Below are positions 1 through 7,479 of a stretch of DNA of 64,000 nucleotides, one piece after another (position 1 is the first letter of the stretch; each line of letters starts with the position of its first letter). Origin of the DNA: a bacterium (GTDB lineage Bacteria; Bacteroidota; Ignavibacteria; SZUA-365). The position numbers and the translations under genes are program-made. The notes under the pieces were generated by a model. The model searched no databases. It worked only from the letters and a program-made list of their open reading frames with translations, and was not told the origin of the DNA. The stretch lies in the NCBI GenBank assembly GCA_020444325.1, contig JAHLLD010000007.1, forward strand, positions 161,287 through 225,286, given 5' to 3'.

Positions 1-1
1 C

Positions 2-574
2 CGTGAGCAGAGCCTGGGTCTCGTGCAGTCCGCCTTCGCCCTCGGCATCGACAGCACGGCACGCCTGCGTCTCGCGGCATACGACAGTCCCCTGGCCACC
101 TCGCGTGAACGCCATTACCTCCGCCGCATAGGAGAAATCTTCTGCGAGCAGACGCGCTTCGAAGAAACACAGCGCCAGCTCGACAACCTCGAGCGCGAAA
201 TCCTCGCCGAGCAATGGCCTGAGGGAAATGAAACCGAGGTGCTGGCGCGCATGGCCATCAGCATTGCGCGGCACAGCTATGCGTACTGGAAGCGCATGAT
301 GGTTGAAGTGAGCGGACTGCCTTCAGACGAAGGCGCATTGCGCAAAACCGCGACGGACGTCATCATCAGGACAAACTCAAAAGTGCAGATCATCAGTGCG
401 GCAGATGTCATTGCCGGCACCTCGGCAGCCGAGGCCGTATCGGGAGCAGGCCTTCTCACGCAGATCAAGGTGGGACTCATTTCCGCCGGCGCAGTCTCCG
501 GCGCCGTGGCCGTGATTGTATACTTCGATGACATCGTAAGCTTTCTCAACGGCATCATGCCGTGGAACTGGTGA
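2..574 (+). CDS. unknown protein, C-terminal part, one membrane segment (5' end outside window)
   Basis: The reading frame is open to the left edge, so the gene begins outside the window; an internal GTG at 23 is only a possible start. About 190 residues are visible. The first half is charged and helical (for example an EETQRQLDNLEREILAEQW stretch), then comes an Ala/Gly/Val-rich hydrophobic segment near the C terminus (GLISAGAVSGAVAVIVYF) that looks like one transmembrane helix, ending in MPWNW. I do not recognise a family. The stop codon TGA overlaps the GTG start of the 28-codon frame that follows (GTGA), which suggests translational coupling with that micropeptide. Confidence 0.6.
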   Translation, partial: REQSLGLVQSAFALGIDSTARLRLAAYDSPLATSRERHYLRRIGEIFCEQTRFEETQRQLDNLEREILAEQWPEGNETEVLARMAISIARHSYAYWKRMMVEVSGLPSDEGALRKTATDVIIRTNSKVQIISAADVIAGTSAAEAVSGAGLLTQIKVGLISAGAVSGAVAVIVYFDDIVSFLNGIMPWNW

Positions 575-657
575 GTACCGAAATGCGACGCCTGCTCATG
601 TACATCGCCATCCTCCTGCTCGCCATGCTCTCGGTCTTCCAACTCGCGTGGATGTAG
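571..657 (+). CDS. 28-residue hydrophobic micropeptide, translationally coupled
   Basis: A GTG at 571 overlaps the previous stop (GTGA) and opens a short frame of 28 codons ending at TAG 655-657; an ATG at 583 is an alternative start. From MRRLLMY onward it is almost entirely hydrophobic (IAILLLAMLSVFQLAWM), i.e. positive residues followed by one membrane helix, the classic layout of a small single-span membrane protein. No family assignment is possible at this length. Support comes from the overlap with the upstream gene and the non-random composition; it could still be a chance frame. Confidence 0.4.
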   Translation: MSTEMRRLLMYIAILLLAMLSVFQLAWM

Positions 658-699
658 TCCCCTCCGGGAGGTCTGGATAGCGAAAGCAGCCTGCTGCCT

Positions 700-790
700 G
701 GCTGACTATGGAAAAATGGAAGAATTGAAAGATGGAAATATGTCCTCAAGGATGTTTCCATCTTTCAATCATTCCATCATTCCATCCTGA
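700..790. repeat. ATGGAA-type palindromic intergenic repeat, copy 1
   Basis: The left arm has runs of GGAAAAATGGAAG and GATGGAAAT, and the right arm has TTTCCATCTTTCAATC and ATTCCATCATTCCATC, so the transcript can fold into a long A/U-rich hairpin. The same style of element recurs near 3010-3055, 58615-58690 and 62365-62450, always between genes. Confidence 0.7.
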
Positions 791-884
791 ATCGTCCCCA
801 CGCTCCTTGTCACGCCGTAGTCCTGAAGGGACGAAGGCGGATGCGTGGGGACGCAGATCTCTGAATGCTCCGCGTTCATTCCAT
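788..884. repeat. REP-like palindromic element, upstream of the RAYT gene
   Basis: Contains CGTCCCCACGC at 793-803 and its complement GCGTGGGGACG at 843-853 (palindrome A, arms split by 39 bp), followed by a degenerate palindrome B (GAATG, CTCCG, CGTTCATTC) at 863-881. Order is A then B. The element downstream of the transposase has the order B then A, so the two flank the gene as mirror images. Confidence 0.75.
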
Positions 885-911
885 TCTGCAATAGCAACCA
901 GAGTTTATTCC

Positions 912-1448
912 ATGACCATATCACGCTACCATTTTTTCAAACTTAATCAACCACATTTCCTGACATGTACTGTCTCCGAATGGCAACCGATTTTTGCGTA
1001 TCCTGAATACAGGGATATCGTTCTCAACAGCCTTTCCTTTCTGACCAGCACGCGGGATCTTACCCTCCATGCCTACGTCATCATGGAGAATCACCTGCAC
1101 ATCATTGCCAGCGGACACGATATTGAGAAACAAATCTCACGATTTCGATCCTATACGGCGCGCAGTATACTTGATCTTCTTGAGGCTAGCCGCAGAAGCA
1201 AAATACTTGACCTTTGCAAAGGAAAGGGATTAGCACTGCGTCGTGACAGAACGCATGCACTCTGGGAAAGCGGCTCATATCCGGAACTGATTCGCAACAT
1301 GACAATGATGGAACAGAAAATTAACTACATACACAATAATCCGCTTAGACGCGGTTACGTAGATGATCCCACACATTGGCGATATTCATCTGCCAGAAGC
1401 TACTCTGGATATGCAGGGGAATTGGATGTGGAAATTCTGGGCTTGTGA
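912..1448 (+). CDS. REP-associated tyrosine transposase (RAYT, Y1/IS200-like)
   Basis: 178 residues from ATG 912. The HUH metal-binding motif is seen as MENHLHIIAS (H61, H63), and the catalytic tyrosine is expected in KINYIHNNP (Y139) near the C terminus, followed by the NPLRRGYV context typical of RAYTs. These single-strand DNA transposases nick and move REP palindromes; RAYTs are usually single-copy and domesticated rather than being part of a classical insertion sequence. An in-frame start at 732 would add about 60 residues that overlap the repeat DNA, so I prefer 912. The flanking palindromes at 788-884 and 1453-1523 are the expected cognate substrate. All key residues appear intact, so the enzyme may be active. 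Base composition is more AT-rich than its neighbours, consistent with transfer. Confidence 0.9.
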   Translation: MTISRYHFFKLNQPHFLTCTVSEWQPIFAYPEYRDIVLNSLSFLTSTRDLTLHAYVIMENHLHIIASGHDIEKQISRFRSYTARSILDLLEASRRSKILDLCKGKGLALRRDRTHALWESGSYPELIRNMTMMEQKINYIHNNPLRRGYVDDPTHWRYSSARSYSGYAGELDVEILGL

Positions 1449-1452
1449 TCGA

Positions 1453-1523
1453 ATGAACGCAGAGCGTTCAAGGCTTACGTCCCCACGCAGAGCGTGGGGA
1501 CGATGAGCGAATGCGTGGGGACG
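1453..1523. repeat. REP-like palindromic element, downstream of the RAYT gene
   Basis: Palindrome B (GAACGC, AGA, GCGTTC) at 1455-1469, then palindrome A (CGTCCCCACGC, AGA, GCGTGGGGACG) at 1478-1502, then an extra half-site GCGTGGGGACG at 1513-1523. Stems are perfect and the AGA loop recurs in the copy at 2939-2986. Mirror orientation relative to the element before the transposase. Confidence 0.85.
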
Positions 1524-1529
1524 ATGAGC

Positions 1530-1585
1530 TGCGCGACGCGCAAACACTTGCGCGAAGCGCAAAGAACGCCCCGAAGGGGCTCAAA
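1530..1585. repeat. dispersed repeat containing GCGCGAAGCGCAAAGAACGC
   Basis: This stretch (GCGCAAACACTTGCGCGAAG, then CGCAAAGAACGCCCC and GAAGGGGC) recurs as a direct copy near 19112-19132 and as a reverse complement near 18918-18960. It is therefore a dispersed intergenic element, and the tandem array at 18941-19080 appears to be an expansion of part of it. Confidence 0.6.
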
Positions 1586-1637
1586 CTTCCCTTAGTGACT
1601 TCGAGTCTCCGTGCCTTGGTGCCCCCAAGATTCAAAG

Positions 1638-2111
1638 TCAGCTCAGATCCGCGAAGTCCGCTTCGATCAGTGCTGCCAGGTCCCCGGGTGCGATGAGGAT
1701 CTGCGCCCCATGCGCGCCGGCGCTGACGTGGATGCTCTCGAAGAGCTGCGCGGTCTCGTCGATCCACGTGGCGAATTGCTTTTTCATTCCGATCGGGGAA
1801 CAGCCACCGCGGATGTAGCCGGTGAGCGGCAGCAGCTCTTTCGCGCGTATCATTTCCACTTTCTTGTTGCCGCTGACGGAAGCGGCTTTCTTCAGGTCGA
1901 GTTCGAATGGACCCGGGATGCAGAACACCACGATGCCCGTCTTATCCCCCCGCGCCACCAGCGTCTTGAACACTTTCTCATGCTCCGCACCGATCTTGTC
2001 GGCGACGGAGATCGCATCGATTTCCCCGTCCGAACTGTCGTAGGTGATCTGTTCGTGAGGAATATTACGTGCTTCGAGTATGCGGGTGGCGTTGGTTTTG
2101 GTCGTGCTCAC
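1638..2111 (-). CDS. ybaK: Cys-tRNA(Pro)/Cys-tRNA(Cys) deacylase, YbaK/EbsC family
   Basis: 157 residues from a GTG start at 2111 with GAGGAA just upstream. The family trans-edits Cys wrongly attached to tRNA(Pro). Visible hallmarks are the substrate-loop lysine in EHEKVFKTLV (K46), the VVFCIPGPFELDLKKAA segment, and GYIRGGCSPIGMKK (about 99-111), which is the signature of the YbaK branch as opposed to ProX or the ProRS INS domain. Length is normal for the family. The gene is convergent with the RAYT gene and divergent from the small membrane protein at 2226. The cytoplasmic deacylase role is established for the family; function here is inferred by homology. Confidence 0.93.
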   Translation of the reverse strand: MSTTKTNATRILEARNIPHEQITYDSSDGEIDAISVADKIGAEHEKVFKTLVARGDKTGIVVFCIPGPFELDLKKAASVSGNKKVEMIRAKELLPLTGYIRGGCSPIGMKKQFATWIDETAQLFESIHVSAGAHGAQILIAPGDLAALIEADFADLS

Positions 2112-2225
2112 GTTTCCTCGGATGCTGATGGACTGCCGCGAGGGAATAACAGGGTACCGCTTCCGTCCCTTGCGGCGAGGACACAGATTACGTATTCTGC
2201 CTCCAATATAATAGGAGTTTTCGGT

Positions 2226-2933
2226 ATGAAAAGCATACCCGGGTGGATTGGGACAGTCCTGTTAATGACTATGACAATGTCGGCACAGCAACCGGACGGT
2301 AAAACACAGCAACCGGTCGGTGAGGCACAGTCCCCAGAATACGCTGGACAGCTCCCGGTCCGGGCGGTGCTGCAGCAGTACGTCTCTCCGGCGCAGCCTG
2401 AGCAGGACAATCTGCGTGCACTGAAGTGGCAGCCGGGGGATATGCCCACGATTGCCACGCAGGTCGGACTCGGCGTTGCCGGTTTCGTGGTCGCCGAAGC
2501 TGTAACCGTGCCGTTCGCACTCATGGGTACACATTTCAACCTCGTGGATCACAACACCGAGAACAGGGTCATTGCGTTCGCCATGATCACAGGGATCAGC
2601 GGAGCTCTCGGTCTGACGCAGGGAGTCATCTGGGGCGGGGATATATTTGAAGGAAACGGCAATGGGTGGTGGACGCTGCTCGGCTCAGCCGCAGGAATCA
2701 CACTCGGTATGATGACGGCCACGGGAATGGACTCGGACGAAGGCTGGGCAGTCGGAGCGGGGATGGCCCTGACCGGCCCCATCCTTGCCTACCATCTCAG
2801 CGCTGAGCCGGTGTATGTAGGAACTGCATATTCCCCGTCACCTCCCCTGCAGCAATCCGCCTGCGCCTTACAGCCAACGGGCATGCACGACAACATCCCC
2901 CTCCTGCAGCTCAGCATCCCCCTCGGGGAGTAA
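2226..2933 (+). CDS. uncharacterised exported or membrane protein
   Basis: 235 residues from ATG 2226. The N terminus is a likely signal peptide (MKSIPGWIGTVLLMTMTMSA, then QQPDG). A Gln/Pro-rich stretch follows to about residue 65, then several hydrophobic Gly/Ala-rich segments (VGLGVAGFVVAEAVTVPFAL, IAFAMITGISGALGLTQGVI, LLGSAAGITLGMM) that could be membrane helices, and a Pro-rich tail. I do not recognise a family. A longer upstream frame exists but would run through ybaK in antisense, so the start at 2226 is preferred. The gene is followed by REP-like palindromes. Confidence 0.6.
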   Translation: MKSIPGWIGTVLLMTMTMSAQQPDGKTQQPVGEAQSPEYAGQLPVRAVLQQYVSPAQPEQDNLRALKWQPGDMPTIATQVGLGVAGFVVAEAVTVPFALMGTHFNLVDHNTENRVIAFAMITGISGALGLTQGVIWGGDIFEGNGNGWWTLLGSAAGITLGMMTATGMDSDEGWAVGAGMALTGPILAYHLSAEPVYVGTAYSPSPPLQQSACALQPTGMHDNIPLLQLSIPLGE

Positions 2934-2938
2934 CGAAT

Positions 2939-2986
2939 GAACGCAGAGCGTTCTCCAGAGGCGTCCCCACGCAGAGCGTGGGGACG
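2939..2986. repeat. REP-like palindromic element, copy 3
   Basis: Palindrome B GAACGC/GCGTTC at 2939-2953 with AGA loop, then palindrome A CGTCCCCACGC/GCGTGGGGACG at 2962-2986 with AGA loop. Same B-then-A order and almost the same sequence as the element after the RAYT gene. It starts only a few bases after the preceding stop codon and may act as its transcript end. Confidence 0.85.
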
Positions 2987-3009
2987 ATGAAGATTCAGAC
3001 ATGAGACTG

Positions 3010-3055
3010 ATTGCGATGTTTCGATTTTCCATTTTTCCATCTTTCCATGCTGCGA
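3010..3055. repeat. ATGGAA-type intergenic repeat, copy 2 (half element)
   Basis: Reads GATTTTCCATTTTTCCATC and TTTCCATGC, matching one arm of the repeat at 700-790. Only the TTTCCAT arm is clear here. Confidence 0.5.
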
Positions 3056-3063
3056 ACACGGTA

Positions 3064-3118
3064 TAAAAAACAGGCCCCGCCAGGGGCGGGGCCAAATACG
3101 ATCCCCGCGAAGCGGGGA
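3064..3118 (-). terminator. tandem hairpins, intrinsic terminator of the PEPCK-like gene
   Basis: Read on the minus strand, just past the stop at 3154, there is first a CCCCGC/GCGGGG hairpin (about 3102-3117) and then a 9-bp stem GGCCCCGCC/GGCGGGGCC (3073-3093) with a 3-nt loop, directly followed by TGTTTTTT. The second hairpin plus U-run is a textbook rho-independent terminator for the minus strand. Confidence 0.8.
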
Positions 3119-3153
3119 GCAACAACGATCCGTCGAAGACGGGTCAATAACTT

Positions 3154-5016
3154 CTACCTCCACCGCCATACACCGGGTTTGCGGGGACGCTTGACCGGTT
3201 CTTCGCGCTGGACGATGACGCGGGGTTCGGAAGCCGTAACCGGACCTCCAGAGGGCATGGGAGCAGATGCGGTCGGAGCAGCACTGCGCCGGGTGGTGTC
3301 GCCCATGGCGCGGAAGCTGCGCTCGGCAGCGGCGATGAGCTCGGGACGGAGTCCTTCTTTCGCGATTTCCTCGAGGAAGGCGCGGCGGCCGCGGATCAGA
3401 TCCTTGATGTAATAGTCGATCTGTTCCTGGCTGTAGAGGTGATGGACGTCCCATTCCTCCATGCGCTTGCCGTCGGCTTCGACGATGCTCTCGGTACCGA
3501 GGATGCCCTTTTCCCATTTGTTGGTGCCGCGGAGATCACCACGCTGAATGGCGGCCATCAGATCGAGAGGCACACGCTCAGCCTTGCGAACCATCCGCTT
3601 ACGCATCGTACCGTGATCATCGGTCTCCTCTATGATCTCGCCCATGCCGCCCGTGTTGTAGAGACGGAACTGCACCTGGCCGGGATATTTGTTGACCAGC
3701 TTCATGATGATATCGTAGAAGCGGTTCACCTTGCGTCCGCGGCTGCCGATGATAAAATCATCAGTACCCACGATGCGCACCGAGTCACCGGCCTTTTCCG
3801 GGTTGGCGGCAAAGCTCAGTGTGGATTCGCCGAACAAGTACGCCAGCACGCCCTGCTCGGGAGTGAGCTTCTGTGCAAAGGGCATGATGGTGTTGCGCCT
3901 TGTGATGAAGGCAAACCAGAGGTAATCATTCTCTTCCAGACTGGGGAGGTTGATCGAGGGCGCCGCGATGGAGATCAGCTTGTTCTCGCGCTCGATGAAC
4001 AACTTGTCCATGCGCACCACGGCACGGCCGTTCCCGCAAAGACTCTCGTCGAGGAAATCGATATTCCCCTTCGAATCGACCATGATGTTTTCCAGCAGCG
4101 CGCTCTTGTGCGTCAGAGCGTAATGCATGGCTTCCTGGTCGGATTTCCGCACGTCGGTTTTCACATAGAAGTTGTGCTCCGACCCGTAGGCGGAACCGTC
4201 GTCCTTGAGGAAACAGATGTCATCCTGCGATGCGTATGTCATTTCCCCGCGCTTGGGATCCATCTCGAGCTGGTGACAGCTCCAGGTGGATTTTCCCGTT
4301 GCCGTCATACCGAAGAGGATGACGCCGTGACGCTTCAGGGTATTTTCCTTCGCGTCGCGTGCGACTACCACCTTACTGCCGGCGTGCAGTCCGAGCATGC
4401 CCTTCTCATCCGCCATCCACATGGCCTGGCGCAGGAAGCCCTTCTTGTCCTCGCCCAGGTAGTCACTGCCGAGGCAGATGTTGAGATTGAACTCGGGCAT
4501 GGTGAGGATTTGCTGGCGACTCTGATGCTCCTCGGGGATGTGAATCATGGTGACGGCGGGACCCGGACGTCCGCTGGGCTCGTCGAGCAGGTTGCCCCAC
4601 ATGTAAGCGAGACGCGCATTGCGCCAGTCGCCAACACTCAGGTACAACGTACAGACAGGGTTGTAGTCAGGATTGTTTCCCATCTGCCGCGTAAGCTTGA
4701 TAAACGGCAGCGTGGTCATCCAGTTGAGTACCTTCTCCAGCTCATCCGGCGCGTTTTTTACCACTTTTTCCTGGTAGGGAAGAAGTTTGGGAAGGCGCAC
4801 GAGTTCGGAACCGAGGTACACGGTTTTTGCGGCGAGACGCGAACTCTGCACCGAACGCCAGACATGTGAGCCGTACTGGGTTTTCTGCGCGAACTCCTTG
4901 ACGCGCGGCTCCAGCCACTTCAGGTTGACTTCCCGGATGTTCGGTCCGTCAAGCTTCGTGACGAGCTGCTCGTAGAACTTCTTGTATACGTCGTTGTTGT
5001 AAATGTCTTTCGCCAT
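3154..5016 (-). CDS. ATP-type phosphoenolpyruvate carboxykinase-like protein
   Basis: 620 residues from ATG 5016 (GGAAGG ribosome site just upstream). The PEPCK-fold core is clear: a P-loop GMTATGKS at 236-243 in place of the usual GLSGTGKT, HAGSKVVVARD at 211-221 aligning with the Mn-ligand His region (H211), QDDICFLKDDGS with acidic Mn/Mg ligands (D265, D266), SLCGNGRAVVRMDKL aligning with the ENTR substrate-arginine region (R331), and LTPEQGVLAYLFGEST matching the C-terminal nucleotide-binding segment. Canonical enzymes are about 530-540 residues; this one is longer, with a basic Pro-rich tail. Expected reaction: oxaloacetate plus ATP to PEP plus CO2 and ADP. The divergent P-loop and kinase-2 motifs mean activity is not certain. 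It lies 4 bp downstream of the aminotransferase fusion, so the two are almost surely co-transcribed. Confidence 0.82.
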   Translation of the reverse strand: MAKDIYNNDVYKKFYEQLVTKLDGPNIREVNLKWLEPRVKEFAQKTQYGSHVWRSVQSSRLAAKTVYLGSELVRLPKLLPYQEKVVKNAPDELEKVLNWMTTLPFIKLTRQMGNNPDYNPVCTLYLSVGDWRNARLAYMWGNLLDEPSGRPGPAVTMIHIPEEHQSRQQILTMPEFNLNICLGSDYLGEDKKGFLRQAMWMADEKGMLGLHAGSKVVVARDAKENTLKRHGVILFGMTATGKSTWSCHQLEMDPKRGEMTYASQDDICFLKDDGSAYGSEHNFYVKTDVRKSDQEAMHYALTHKSALLENIMVDSKGNIDFLDESLCGNGRAVVRMDKLFIERENKLISIAAPSINLPSLEENDYLWFAFITRRNTIMPFAQKLTPEQGVLAYLFGESTLSFAANPEKAGDSVRIVGTDDFIIGSRGRKVNRFYDIIMKLVNKYPGQVQFRLYNTGGMGEIIEETDDHGTMRKRMVRKAERVPLDLMAAIQRGDLRGTNKWEKGILGTESIVEADGKRMEEWDVHHLYSQEQIDYYIKDLIRGRRAFLEEIAKEGLRPELIAAAERSFRAMGDTTRRSAAPTASAPMPSGGPVTASEPRVIVQREEPVKRPRKPGVWRWR

Positions 5017-5020
5017 GGGA

Positions 5021-7375
5021 TTACCTTCCGTTACCGCTGACATGAGTCAAAACGTGCTGCACCATATCGGTTACCGTTGATGCCCCGGCGTTGAGCTGGT
5101 AGACGTCGGCCGACTGGAAGAGCTTCTTGAAAAAGCGCTTCTGCAGTTCGATGCGTTCGTCAGTCTTGACCAGCAGATGGGGATTGTAGAACGGATGCTG
5201 TGTGCCGCCCGACGAAGTACCCGCGGGATAGCCCATCTCCACGGTGTGCAGGGCGTCGTCAATGTCCATGCGTTCGACGGCGGAGGATACCGGGTCGTTG
5301 CGCAGGATGAAGACGTGGCGGATATCGATGCGTTTGACGTGCCGCGCCATTCCGCCGAGCCAGTACGGATCGAGCATGGCGTGCGACTTCTTTGCGCAGT
5401 CGTAACTGTACGGGGCGCCGCTGTTGAGGGGACAGCTTTCGTTGAGGCGATGCTGCTCGTTGCGGCAGTCTTCCACCTTCGTGATGACGTTCTCGCATTT
5501 GCTCTTGTCGAACAGCTTTGCGAGGGATTCATGTGCCCGCACGGCATTAGTTGGGATGTACATCTTTCGCTCGGGGTTGTCGGCAGCGGCGTATCCACCA
5601 CCATAGCGCAGGAAGATGTAATCGTAACTGTGCAGGGCCACGGCTTCGTCTTCCTGGAAGACGCGCCAGAACAGGTCGGTTTTCTTCGTGCCTGAAGGAC
5701 CGATGAACATCACGCCTTCGCCGTTGATGTCCATGGTCAGGGCACGTACCGCGTGGATGTCGAAGACACGCTCGGCAACGTCGGTCACGAGTCCCAGCGC
5801 CAGCGAACGCAGCGAGCCGTAATGATCCGAATTGAACAGCACGCCGGTCTTGGTGTCGGAATTGTAGAATGCATGCGGCTCTCGACCGGGCGCACCGTCG
5901 ACCGCGTAGATCACGCCATGTGGTTCGATGTCCGCTTCCAGCTGTGCGGGATACCAGTTCTCTACCCAGAAGTCGTAGAGGTGTCCGACATTGGTACGCA
6001 GCTGCACGATCATGCCGTTGATGTTGGCATTCCACTCGAAGTAGTTGCTGTAGCCAAGCTGCGCTTCCGCTTCGGCCACCATGGCATCGCGCATGCCGAC
6101 CTTTACATCCCAGTCCACCGGCACGTAATGTTTGTGCACCGTCTCGGTGTTGGTCAGCTTGATGAGCTTGCGCTTCGGCGCCGGCTTGAGTTTGGCCAGC
6201 GCGCCTGCGAGACGCTCCATGCCTTCCTGCAGGTTGGCCATGGAAGTTGCGTAGCTGATGCGGATGAAATCGTCCGTCCCGAATGCGTCACCCGGCACGA
6301 TGGCCACGTTCGCATGCTTCAGCAGGAAGTAGGCCATGCCGTAGCTGTTGCGAATGGGAACGCCGTCGTATTCCATCTTATAGTAAGCGGACATGTTCGG
6401 GAAGGCGTAGAATGCGCCGCGGGGCATGGGACAGCTGACGCGGGGCATGGACTGCAGCTTGTACACCACGAAGTTGCGTCGCTTCTCGAACTCGGCGGCC
6501 ATCTTCGAGATTTCATACTGCGGTCCTTTATACGCCTCGAGCGCGGCTCGCTGCGAGATGGAACTCGGGTTGGATGTGGCGTGGCTCTGCACTTTGGCCA
6601 TGGCCGAGATAATCTCGGGGGAAGCCGCGGCCCAGCCAATACGCCAGCCCGTCATCGAGTACGCCTTGGACACGCCATCGATGGTGATCGTCCGCTTGCG
6701 CACTTCCTCGTTCAGCGACGCGAAGCGGGTGAACTTCAGGCTGTCATATATCAGCTTGCCGTAAATCTCGTCGGCAATGCAGATGAGATCCTCTTCCACA
6801 ATGACTTCGGCCAGCGCTTCGAGTTCTTCACGCGTGTAGCCGCTGCCGGTGGGATTGGAAGGATTGTTCAGGAACACCGCCTTGGTCGACGCATTGACCG
6901 TATCGCGCAGCTGCTCGGGTGTCAGGCGGAAGCCGTCTTCCTCGCGGGTCTGCACGATCACGGGACGACCGTTCGCCAGCTTCACCATTTCCGGGTACGA
7001 CACCCAGTAGGGAGCGGGAATGATCACTTCGTCGCCATCGTTGACGATGGCCATCATCGCGTTGTAAATGGAATGCTTCGCGCCGTTGGAGACCATGATC
7101 TCCGTGGCCGGGTCATACGAGAGCTGATACTCTTCCTCGAGATGCCGCGCAATGGCCTTGCGCAGCGGGAGGATGCCCTCGTTGGCCGTGTACTTGGTAA
7201 AGTTCTCGTCGATCGCCTTTTTGCCGGCCTCCTTGATGTGCGCGGGTGTCCCGAAATCGGGCTCACCCACACTGAGGTCGATGACATCGACCCCCTGCTC
7301 CTTGAGCGCCTTGGCCTTGGCGGCGACTTTCAGCGTCGGCGAAGAACCTATAAGGTGAATTCTGTCTGCCGTCAC
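5021..7375 (-). CDS. aspartate aminotransferase fused to a PEPCK/HprK-like P-loop domain
   Basis: 784 residues from a GTG start at 7375 preceded by GAGG. Residues 1-about 395 are a class I aminotransferase (aspartate type, fold I): NNPSNPTG at 170-177, DEIYG with D202 and Y205, PLP lysine K237 in SKAYSMTGWR, and the carboxylate-binding R372 in FIRISYA. Residues about 400-784 form a second domain with a P-loop GPSGTKKT at 559-566, preceded by NGEGVMFI and followed by LHSYDYIFLRYG, an arrangement reminiscent of HPr kinase and PEPCK nucleotide sites. There is no stop or restart between the halves. The aminotransferase would give oxaloacetate from aspartate, which is the substrate of the adjacent PEPCK-like product. 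The role of the C-terminal domain (catalytic, regulatory or kinase) is unknown. Confidence 0.85.
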   Translation of the reverse strand: MTADRIHLIGSSPTLKVAAKAKALKEQGVDVIDLSVGEPDFGTPAHIKEAGKKAIDENFTKYTANEGILPLRKAIARHLEEEYQLSYDPATEIMVSNGAKHSIYNAMMAIVNDGDEVIIPAPYWVSYPEMVKLANGRPVIVQTREEDGFRLTPEQLRDTVNASTKAVFLNNPSNPTGSGYTREELEALAEVIVEEDLICIADEIYGKLIYDSLKFTRFASLNEEVRKRTITIDGVSKAYSMTGWRIGWAAASPEIISAMAKVQSHATSNPSSISQRAALEAYKGPQYEISKMAAEFEKRRNFVVYKLQSMPRVSCPMPRGAFYAFPNMSAYYKMEYDGVPIRNSYGMAYFLLKHANVAIVPGDAFGTDDFIRISYATSMANLQEGMERLAGALAKLKPAPKRKLIKLTNTETVHKHYVPVDWDVKVGMRDAMVAEAEAQLGYSNYFEWNANINGMIVQLRTNVGHLYDFWVENWYPAQLEADIEPHGVIYAVDGAPGREPHAFYNSDTKTGVLFNSDHYGSLRSLALGLVTDVAERVFDIHAVRALTMDINGEGVMFIGPSGTKKTDLFWRVFQEDEAVALHSYDYIFLRYGGGYAAADNPERKMYIPTNAVRAHESLAKLFDKSKCENVITKVEDCRNEQHRLNESCPLNSGAPYSYDCAKKSHAMLDPYWLGGMARHVKRIDIRHVFILRNDPVSSAVERMDIDDALHTVEMGYPAGTSSGGTQHPFYNPHLLVKTDERIELQKRFFKKLFQSADVYQLNAGASTVTDMVQHVLTHVSGNGR

Positions 7376-7479
7376 GTTATTACCTCAATGATGGTCGTTT
7401 ACTGATTGCATCCACACCGCGCGATACTGAATTGGCAGCGGTGAAGGACCGGGGAAACGGGCTGCGCATGAAGGGACCT

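Noticed and set aside
3439..4869. 476-codon open frame antisense to the PEPCK-like gene
   Set aside because: The minus-strand gene has clear domains and motifs; the antisense frame reads as composition-driven shadow (GC-rich codons) with no recognisable motif or start site.
5753..7405. 550-codon open frame antisense to the aminotransferase fusion
   Set aside because: Long antisense frames are expected over high-GC genes with strong codon bias; the protein has His/Val/Arg-rich shadow composition and no motif.
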